From NCBI GenBank assembly GCA_002633005.1, contig NMRA01000022.1:993357-1018224 (forward strand): DNA of 24,868 nt. The letters run 5' to 3'. This DNA comes from Phoronis australis. Lineage: Eukaryota; Phoronida; Phoronidae. Below are positions 11,827-22,100 of this stretch, in pieces. A program made the position numbers and the translations under genes. The stretch's first letter is position 1. Every line of letters starts with the position of its first letter. The notes under the pieces were generated by a model. The model was not told where the DNA came from. It saw only the letters and a program-made list of their open reading frames with translations, and searched no databases.

Positions 11827-13041
11827 GCAAAAGCGGGACAGTAGAACATCTGAAATTTCATAAGCATCTGATCAGTCATGACATTTCTAAATTCATTGGC
11901 CAATTTTATGGTTCTATAGAAACAGCACAGAGATGAAACGGCAGGTCGTAACGTGACAAGTTCGATTTTTCAACGGAATGTTAAAAATATAGATAAATAT
12001 CAAAACGTTCTAATCTGTTGTTGGGAAATTAAATTCAACTTGTTAAATGCATTTATCGTCATTATTTTGACATTTGTCACTTTATTTATATCAAGCCTTA
12101 GGGTTTATTTTGCATTACTCATCTCTATTTGTAGCCTCAAGGGTCTACTTTTGTTTTCATACATTTCTCTACTCGACACTAGATTGGTCATCAATCACAT
12201 TTCCTTTGTTCAGTTCAACGTGGTCTTGCTCATTCAACCACCTAGTACCTGGTCGTATACAAGACCTACGGGTGTCTGTTCAAATTTTTTTTCTCGTTAT
12301 ACATTAGCCTGTTAGGCCTTTTGTAAGTTTTTGTTTATAATCTGTACATTTTCTTTAGGCCCGGGAGTTCTTTTTGTCTTTTGTTTTGGTTCCATCATTA
12401 AGGGCTATTCATTGTAATCGCCGGTGGCGTTTTATTCCATGCCCATCTTGCGGCAGAGTCTTATTTAGTTCTTCTACCTACGTCATAATAAATGACATTA
12501 TTCTCAATCCTCATCTTGTTTTACACTGCAACATAGCTCGTGACGTACATCAGGCAATTAGATTACGATAAAGGGAATTAACACCTATTGCTGTAGGCTT
12601 CCGTTTGTATTGGCGGATGAACATGCATTTTGTTTCCGTCTAGTATACCGGTTTGTAATACGTTCACATAAGCGGCGAAAACCCTAGCAGTTACACTGGC
12701 TAAACCGCTGTTAACGTTTAGCCAGCAATGATTTAAAACGATTTTACGTCTATTTGCGACTTCAACGTTGTTGCAGAAAACGAAAAATCAACTTGTCCCG
12801 CCGAAGCTGAATCCTTATGTAGGGAATTAAATCGAAAAATGACCCTTTTGTTGGAAATTATGTACGAAAAAGTACCGTTTCCGTAGGGTTACTGGTCGTG
12901 ATGAAAAGTCTCTGACTTTCTCGAGTACACCCCCCGCGCTCAGTGCGGCAGCCTTTACTAGCCGTTAGTCATGCGTCTCATGACATCCAATTCAACTGAG
13001 TGATATTTTACTGATGAGAAACACTTTGAATCCATACTACA
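11827..13041. other. 5' flank of the carotenoid oxygenase gene
   Basis: No supported gene. Open stretches at 11953-12315 and 12374-12571 lack ATG starts and recognisable domains. A perfect 10-bp inverted repeat lies at 12696-12725. An in-frame TGA at 13027-13029 closes the frame just before the oxygenase ATG. I see no clear TATA box. Confidence 0.5.
12696..12725. promoter_or_regulatory. Perfect 10-bp inverted repeat upstream of the oxygenase start
   Basis: CTGGCTAAAC (12696-12705), a 10-base spacer, then GTTTAGCCAG (12716-12725). It sits about 320 bases before the ATG at 13042. It could be a dyad transcription-factor site or an incidental hairpin; the regulatory reading is inference from position only. 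Confidence 0.25.
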
Positions 13042-13162
13042 ATGACAACCGAGTGTCAAGCGGGAAAGACAAAGACGGATTTGAAAAAGAATGCCGGACG
13101 CATGTCTCGAATTTTCACAACATACAAGGAACAGTTTGAGCCACTGAAGGCGCTTGTCACAG
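13042..13162 (+). CDS. Carotenoid oxygenase exon 1 (initiator)
   Basis: Encodes residues 1-40 plus the first base of codon 41. RIFTTYKEQFEPLKALVTG aligns with the conserved BCO N-terminus (human BCO1 has a KEQLEPVRAKVTG form). The donor is ACAG|GTGATG. Joining to exon 2 gives V-T-G-V-I-P-T-W in frame, as in the family. ATG 13042 is the first in-frame ATG after TGA 13027. A second ATG at 13102 (M21) would give the usual, shorter N-terminus and may be the true start. Confidence 0.86.
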
Positions 13163-16100
13163 GTGATGTCTTGAACACGTGTTGTGATGAAATGAAGAAA
13201 TTGTATTTAGTGTGTTTATCAGTAGTCATTTAGGCAGGGTGGTTCGAAATGATCTATCGTTCCCGGAGCCTAAAATTTATCTTTCCTACGAATGAGAGCA
13301 TTTAAATTGTAACTAATCCCAGGTTAATAGTATCTGTTTTTCTTTACCTGGATTTATGCAGAACAAATTTCCCATCACTGTTTTATCTGTGGTCCGTATA
13401 ACTAAGTATTTTATTTTCATCACCCAATATATTGTTTGTCATAGACAGTATATGTTGCAGATTGGTTAAACAACTGTAGTCTCTCATTTGACCGAGTTCA
13501 TCGACGGCTGTGCGTAATGAACATTCATCTTCAATCACGTGATCTTAATTATGACATATTGAAAACACAGATGCAGCAGAGTAATGTTTTAACCATAGAC
13601 TGAACTCCGAGAAATCGTTAGCGGGTCTTCTGAAACCGTACCTCGATCAAGAGTCTAGCTTGACAATTCCATTATGAACAAAAATGACAAGACCAAAATG
13701 AAGCAATGACTTAATTTGGTAACTGTAGACCACTCGATCAAAACTCAGTCGAACGGACAACTGGCAATACAGTCAAAGATACTATATCCCCAAGATGGCC
13801 GTCCTAATGTACTTTGCCTAGTCACATATTTTGGAACAGCGCCACCTATTAACTGGAGACCAAGTTGTATTCGGAGACCTTCAAACCAGGTTTGAGCCTG
13901 AGCTGAAGATTGTAACTATCATGAATAAAAACAAGTTTTTTAGACATAAAACCAATTTTGATGAATTATATTTATAATTTATTTGAGGAAAACATAATTT
14001 ATGATGATGTTATGGCCAATACGATAATTATTGTGATGTAATAACACTAGAATGAAAGCAAATGCCATTCAAATGAATAACAAAATTTTCAGACCCCTTT
14101 GTAGGCATAGCAATACAAAACAATACCATGTCAATCTTGAGGAATCATCATTTGTATTTACATGGCAGTTTATGCAATTATGATAACTATTTAACTGTAA
14201 TTAACTGAGACTCTGCCAGGGCTAAGACTAGTAGGAAAGCAACCCCCTGAATTCAATTGAATGACATTTTTCACATGGTTTTCTAACTACAGCAACAGAA
14301 TAAAATAAATATAACATTAACTTATATATTTTAGCATAATATTTCATCATATATTACGTGACACTCATATAATAATTTTTGTTGCTGAAAGCCACGGAAT
14401 AAAACAAATTTGAATAATAAATAATACTCACTGTATAAAGAAAGGAAGAGTAATAATAAATAAGAGCATGTGGATCAATATTATTTTTTATTCCAACTTT
14501 GTAACACACCAGTTCAAAACACATTACAATCATTGTAATTTTAACACACAATTGGTGAATTGTATGAAAACAATGATTATAATACATTTTACAATATATG
14601 TCAATACATGAAATAATACAGATACTTCAGCCATGAGACCTAGCACTTCTACAGTACTAATGTTTTGGAATAACTGCAAATACAACTCACTCGGTACAAC
14701 AGCATGAACAGGCTACAGATGAAGGACTTTAGATTAATTAGAGTATGCAAACCATGGGCGGCGCAGCACTGGAACAAGTGGGAAGGGGGCTATAGCCCCA
14801 CAGCCGCCTATGGTCAGCTGCCTGTGCAAACTACAAGCAATGCAGCATAAAGTGACAAACTGGAGCCTAAATGTGGAGCATCCTTCCTGATTTTCTTCAT
14901 AGTTCCATTCTCTGTGCTGGTGCCTTCCTTTTGCAGACAATAGAGGGTGGAGGGTTTGGCAGGTTGAAGATGGTTGGGACAGCATTCCAGTTCAAGCGAT
15001 TTCTAAACATAATAAATGTAACCGTATTCTGGGGTGTGCAACACACAAAATTGTCTGGGTACAGTAGAATGTGTCATAGAACAACGTGCCTTTGTCACTA
15101 TAATGTTCTAAAGAAGGGATTATACAGAAGTTGGCCAAATAATACCTGTTCCATGTCAGGAAAACAACAATTACTAGTCCATAGCTCTGGCCAAAGCTAA
15201 AGGAGAAGTCTTTCCTAGCTCATGCCACTGTAATAATCCCAAAGTGGGTTCAGATTTCGGCTCTAAAACTGATTAAGAACTCAAATAGTTCAATGTTTCG
15301 ATAAAAATGTGCATGTACGTTGTTTCGCACAATCTCCAGGTGTGATTCCAACATGGTTGAAGGGTGACTTAGTTCGTGCTGGACCAGGGATGTTTGAAAT
15401 CAACGGAGATAAGTTCAATCACTTCTTCGACGGCATGTCTATTCTCCACAAGTTTTCAATACACAAAGGACAGGTTACTTACCAAAGCAAGTAAGTTATA
15501 GTTTATACAACAAGTTTACGGTAGTTGAGCACATAGGGCATACAACATGTAGAGTGTATGAGCCTCAGGACATCTCGCGTATCCGTCGCGCCTGGTGACG
15601 GTAACACTACAGTTTTTCATTAGTATGATGCTCAATCAACGTGTCAAGGAGAGTCACCTAACACAGCATCGACATCTGGGTAGAGTTCAGTAACGATAGG
15701 ACCTACGCTAGGACCTCGCTAAAATCTGTCCAAAACCACGGTCAAGTTCACGGCAATATCTCACGTAATCTTGCTTTTAGCGAGGTCCTAGCGTTACTGA
15801 AATCTACCCTGGGGCACGTTCCATCGTTGGAGGAAGTCGCAAGTAAAGCAAGAGTGAACATGCGCTTCATATGTACTGCATGGCGATAACCCTTGAAGAC
15901 TTCACGAACTTTGCTCTACGGAAGGCAATGCAGTTCCCAGTACTTCGGCCAGCCCAGTCCCGAATCTCCATCAACTGGAATACAAATTTTCTCGAAGTAT
16001 ACCACCATGCAATTCAGTGGCCAAACTTCGTCACATGATTACTGCTCGTGAACTTATCAACGTTGGTCAAGCATTGTGTTTGTGTCCGTGGTGGCTGCTG

Positions 16101-19100
16101 GTCTAAGAGCACGCTTATTTTCACGGGGCCGTGCATGAAACTATATGTGCGTGAGACATGACTGTTTAATTACAACGAAAATTTTATGCCTCTTTCTCTT
16201 GTCTGTGGCGATAAATATGTTAGCTTCTGCCTTTGTTTTGTGCTACCGTCTGAAGCTGGTATCCAGTACAACTTGTAATGAAGATGATAACAGATTTTTA
16301 CAAATCAAAATTTGTATAAATGCTGGTTACGTATCATGTCACTCACTTGGAAACTTTCACCGTAGGTTTTTGCGCAGCGATGCGTTCAAGACAAACATGC
16401 AAAACCAGAGAATATCTGTTACCGAGTTTGGCACGACTGCTACTCCGGATCCATGTAAATCGTTATTCCAACGGTAAGTGAGTTTGAAACCACAAATACA
16501 ATGTCTTTAACTATGACTACACTTTAAGCTTAACATCTAAACTATTCAATTTGTTTTCCCCCCAACTTTATGTTAAAATTTCAAAACCTCTTCTTCAATA
16601 ATCAAAATATTTAAGTTACCACGGCGTATATCTCGTCTTCTGTTACTATGGAAGTTTGGTTGTAATGAAGAGGCGTCCCATGTCTATATGTTTTACGAGC
16701 ATCCTTGCCAAAGGCCTACGTACGGTAGATACTTTCCAAGAGACGAACGTGTTTTATGTTTTGCCGTTATCCTGCCCCCTCCTCAGAGTACAACCAAATC
16801 ATCGCGGTACGTATTTAACCGACAAACCCGACCGCTCCCCGGTTTGCTGAATGTGATGCAGTTCGATCAGCACTGAGACATGCATATTATCATCGAATAG
16901 CCGACAGTGGCATCGATGCACTCTGTCATATTATCACCGGAATTGTGGAATCCCTCGCAGCACTGAAAATGAGTGGGATAGGGCCTACTAGATAATACTC
17001 CAGTCCCAACGGTTGCATCTCGCTCTCTTGGTAAAATGAGTGAATTGATTGAACTGATGACATTGACCCATAAGACAATATGCATGTACTGTACATGAAA
17101 TCTGCGCAAGTAAAATACTGTGTAGTCAAGTGATTTGACTTTTGACCTAGAAAGTTATGACTTGGAGAATAAATCATCAAGACATGTAGCCGCGTACTGT
17201 GTGGAACATTTTATTTAAAAATTCAGGTATGTTTCATGAACCATTGCAATGAGCAAACAACTTGAAATGTTTTATTAATGCACTTAGAAACTTAGTTTCG
17301 ATTATGTCACGATATGATGTAGGACTGACAAAAAGCCATAGCACAGACTAGACGACTCTGATGTATTCTAGCTCAAACATTACTGGTTATAGAAGTGCCG
17401 TCGAGTAACTTGCAAAATGTATCAACGAAGGATGGCCTTCCCAACAAGAGGGCAGATTAGTCCCCTATAGTCACAATACGGAATTGTCGTTTACTTTTTA
17501 ATAATGTCCGCTGGGTATGTGCAAGACATTTATAATCTCACTGTCCTCGTACATTGCGTTGGTGTTACGGTTAGTAAATGCGCACACATTCAAGAAGTTA
17601 ACTGAAATTTCGGCTTGCACGAAGCCCGCTAGACACGTAACCCGATCTGAAAATAAGTATTTACAGACACGCTCCACAAGGTTGTTAACCGTGGAGCACA
17701 ATTTTCATGCCCAAATATTACAAATTAAAATCGTACTTGTGGTAGTTGCAAGGCTTGAATGAAGCAAATACAGTACCAGTTCCAAACCTAAGAGAAAGAG
17801 TAATTTAGTGAAAGACGTCAGCAGTATATGCAAAAATATCCACTGACATTTTCCACACACACTGGCATGCGTTGCTGCTCTCGACGCCATCTTGTCGCTG
17901 AGTGTACTGCCGTAATTTGCCATGATTGGAGAAAAGATGTCAACAGTAAAGCCTAATGATCTACGTTGTAGCCATTGATTGATTTAGAAACTAGACCGAC
18001 TATCGTGATCTTAATCTGGCGGAAGCGGAAACAGACGTCGAAGTCTCCATTTTGAAGGTGGTCTTTTTATCGATAATTTTCTTAAACTTTGGGATGCTAA
18101 TTCTTGTAAACGTGAACAGAAGAGAGCATGATTATTTTATGGAACCTAAGATTGAACTATCACGAACCACAGTTCCAAGTAAATTCCTTCAGTCGACCAC
18201 TATGGTCGAACCATTGACCTGAACCAACTACACGACCCTGCTTTCGAGCTAAGATTGATGTACGGCCATAAGATGGCGATTTCCAGTTGATCCAGGTTGA
18301 TGCTTAATTTATGCGGACTTATAGGCTAGACTGAGTCATAGGCAATCACTTGGTTGCTTCAGTAGCGAGTCTTTTTTTTCTAATCCATCTGATCTCTGGT
18401 TAAAGATTGCTCCTGAAGTGAAAACGATCTATATGTGATTAGCTCCTAGCAGTTGACTATATGCTCTTGAACAACTAAAGCATCCTGTATTTTTTTCCAG
18501 ATTCTTTGCTACTTTCAACGAGGAAATCAGTGACAACTGCACTGTCAACATCTTACCTTTTCAAAATGACGAATTCTACGTTGCTACGGAAACACCTTTC
18601 TTGCGCAAGTTTGATCCTAAATCTTTAGACACTCTGGAAAAGGTAAACAACACTGCAAAATGTCCCCGCGTAATACAAAATAAGTGGGCTCGAGATGGTT
18701 GTCTTTAGACACTGCCTTCGACCAATGAGCATTGCTTTGACAGACAAAAACCTTCAAAAGCAACACAAGGCGATATGCGGCCCACCATGTTGCACCGCTA
18801 ACCGTGAATTGTAAGCTACTAGGGTGTTTATTAGTTTCGTACAATTTAATTGGAAATCTTTTCCAATTTTGCTACTAACCTTCTGATTTCAATGCACTCT
18901 AATCGTGCATCTTTCTTACGGGTTCATCAAAATATCTCAATATATGTTGAAAAAAATCGACGGACAACGAATATGTTGCAAAAAGTAAACTAGCCAACGC
19001 AATCCACCTGAAAGCAAATGCATTGTGGGTACCCTAGTCCCAGTTTCATCTTTCATCAAAATCTGTACATTGGTCGAATTCTAAAACGGGTAACAAGGTG

Positions 19101-22100
19101 AGGCAACGGTGATGGAATCCCTCCAAACATCAAGTGGTGTATCCGAATCCCAGCCACATGCCTCTGCACCATGTTTCTTCAATCTCTGCCAAGTGATGAT
19201 AGAATAAAAGCAACAAAAACAGGGATATTCAAATCCTTCCACCTACATGTATAGCTTTCTCATGCTTGTTTTGCAGATCGATCTTCAACAGTTGGTTGCA
19301 GTTAACCTCGCTACCGCACATCCACATTTCGAAGAAGATGGTACCATGTATAACATCGGCAGCTCGTTTGACGACGGCAGACCTCATTTCTGTGTCATTA
19401 AGGTACCTCCAGCGGACCTGGACAAGAATGGTAATTAAGTTTCTCCCCCAATAGATGTACGTGTTCTCACAGGTCGTACCTCGAATTTTCCCCAGTTTGT
19501 CTTCTATATACTCGATGGCAACTGACTGGAGCTTGAGAGTTCAATATGACCGGGTATTTCAGAAAAAATACGATTGATTTTCTTAGAAATCTTATCAGCA
19601 ATGCAAGCATACTAAAGACAGTGAAAAGGTAGGTGCCAAAATTGTCAAAAGGACTCACAACGAGTAGAGAAGATTTATGGCCGGATCTCTGCTGTGTCAT
19701 CCAAGCGAACCTACAGCTGTATAGCATGACTGCTTTTCTAAAGAACGTTTCTTGCAAGCTGCATACGATTTTTAAGAATTTAGTTATTTTACATGGAAGG
19801 AATTAATCCACAACACTGGAAAAGACCCTTTGCAGAATAACTTGATATCAGTTGTTTATTACGGGGAAAATTACGGAGAAATGAATTCTACGTGAGCTCT
19901 CAGTAAGCCATTTAAATGCGTCGTTTAGTGCCAGAGCAAAAAACTTTAATGGAAAATTGTTATTTGTACGTCAAGTTGCAATATTTAAAGGACCATGCCA
20001 CCCAAAAAACAACCTAATTTGTATCAATTTAGATCGAGTAGTTATACTCCATAACGACACGTACGGTTGCGTTACCTGACACCTGACGGCAGACGGAGGT
20101 GTTGAAATTATCCAATGACGTCATCGGTTTCACACGCAGTCTGTTAAGCAGTTCACAACACGGGTTACTGGTGCCAGCTTATCGCTTGAAGTCATCGTTT
20201 AACACCAATAAAACATCAAACTTCGTTGTAAAACCCTTAAAAATACACCGAGTTCTTATAAAACGTGTTGTTTTATTTCGCTCTTACGGATTTATTGGTA
20301 TTTGGACACACCGTAGCCTATTATGTAGCGTACAGTCACACGCACATTAGATGTCTCTCTTGTCGTTGTTGTTGACCCAGCGGTTTACACGCGTATAATA
20401 ATAATACCGTAACAGTGGCTCATAAAACTTTATTTATGATATGATGCGAGTAATAATACGAATTACGATTCGCGATACGATACGATACGATACGATACGA
20501 TACAATTTTCAATACGGTTAAACCAACGCTGGGTATCTGTGATATTTTCTACAAAGTTCGGCAGGCCAATAAGGCCCGTATCAGGAGTTTGGGATGTGTT
20601 TGGAGATAATTTCGAAGTATTTTCCGTGAGATATAGACAGAAGAACCTAGATCTGTGTTGTTTAGACTTGTGATTTTTTGAGCTCTAAACACAAAACGCT
20701 TGTTATCCTGGCCAGTGGCTCGGAGCCCGATCAGGCCCGTCGCGGCCGGCCGGATTGACTCGTTATCCNNNNNNNNNNNNNNNNNNNNNNNNNNNNNNNN
20801 NNNNNNNNNNNNNNNNNNNNNNNNNNNNNNNNNNNNNNNNNNNNNNNNNNNNNNNNNNNNNNNNNNNNNNNNNNNNNNNNNNNNNNNNNNNNNNNNNNNN
20901 NNNNNNNNNNNNNNNNNNNNNNNNNNNNNNNNNNNNNNNNNNNNNNNNNNNNNNNNNNNNNNNNNNNNNNNNNNNNNNNNNNNNNNNNNNNNNNNNNNNN
21001 NNNNNNNNNNNNNNNNNNNNNNNNNNNNNNNNNNNNNNNNNNNNNNNNNNNNNNNNNNNNNNNNNNNNNNNNNNNNNNNNNNTTGGTAAAATGAGTGAAC
21101 TGATTGAACTGATGACGTTGACCCATAAGACAATATGCATGTACATGAAATCTGCGCAGGTAAAATACTGTGTGTAGTCAAGTGATTTGACTATTGACCT
21201 AGAAAGTTATGACTTGGAGAATAAATCATCAAGACATGTAGCCGCGTAGTGTGTGGAACATTTTATTTAAAATGTCAGGTATTTTTCATGAACCATTGCA
21301 ATTAGCAAACAACTTGAAATGTTTTATTAGAACACTTAGAAACTTAGTTTCGATTATGTCACGATATGACGTAGGACTGACTACAAGCCATAGCACAGAC
21401 TAGACGACTCTGATGTAGTCTAGCTCAAACATTATTGGTTATAGAAGTGCCGTCGAGTAACTTGCAAAATGTATCAACGAAAGATGGCCTTCCCAACACG
21501 AGGGCAGATTAGTCCCCTATAGTCACAATACGGAATTGTCGTTTACTTTTTAATAATGTCCACTGGGTAGGTGCAACACATTTATAATCTCCCTGTCCTC
21601 GTATATTGCGTTGGTGTTACGGTTAGTAAATGGGCACACAGTCAAGAAGTTAACTGAAATTTCGGCTTGCACGAAGCCCGCTAGACACGTAACCCGATCT
21701 GTAAATAAGTATTTACAGACACGCTCCACAAGGTTGTTAACCGTGGAGCACAATTTTCATGCCCAAATATCACAAATTAAAATCGTACTTGTGGTAGTTG
21801 CAAGGCTTGAATGAAGCAAAATACAGTACCAGTTCCTAAGCAAAAGAGAAAAAGTAATTTATTGAAAGACGTCAGCAGTATATGCAAAAATGTCCACTGA
21901 CATTTTCCACACACACTGGCATGCCTTGCTGCTCTCGTCGCCATCTTGTCGCTGAGTGTACTGCCGTAAGTTGCCATGATTGGTGAAAAGATGTCAACAG
22001 TATAGCCTAATGACCTACTTTGTAGCCATTGGTTGATTTAGAAACGAGACCCACTATCGTGATCTTAATCTGGCGGAAGCGGAAACAGACGTCGAAGTCT

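Larger units (their letters stand above)
17028..19988 (+). repeat. Direct duplication, copy A (2.96 kb, contains exons 4A and 5A)
   Basis: Collinear with 21083-24069, at offsets of 4055 to 4081. Hand comparison gives ~5% divergence in a 240-base intronic sample and 12 differences in the 296 exonic bases, plus small indels. The left limit is only a lower bound, because copy B begins at the edge of the gap. The right limit is sharp: both copies share aatatttaa, then A continues with AGGACCATGCCACCC while B continues with TCGTGCGG and reaches exon 6 about 24 bases later. Confidence 0.95.

Noticed and set aside
11953-12315. 120-codon hydrophobic plus-strand frame
   Set aside because: It begins at GTG in AT/T-rich DNA; T-rich sequence translates to hydrophobic residues. 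No motif supports a membrane protein.
16145-16365. Open frame running into exon 3
   Set aside because: This is intron 2 read-through. The conserved protein starts at the acceptor at 16366, and exon 2 joins there in phase.
17498-17701. Minus-strand frame conserved as a pair with 21550-21753
   Set aside because: Both belong to the duplicated block, so similarity is expected. Most base differences replace amino acids, which is not a coding pattern.
20116-20123. Perfect TGACGTCA (CRE-like) next to CCAAT; another at 6180-6187
   Set aside because: An 8-bp palindrome is expected by chance at this scale, and neither copy is near a gene start.
20474-20503. Regular repeats considered as a CRISPR-like array
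   Set aside because: They are perfect 5-bp tandem units without spacers, i.e. a microsatellite in eukaryotic DNA.
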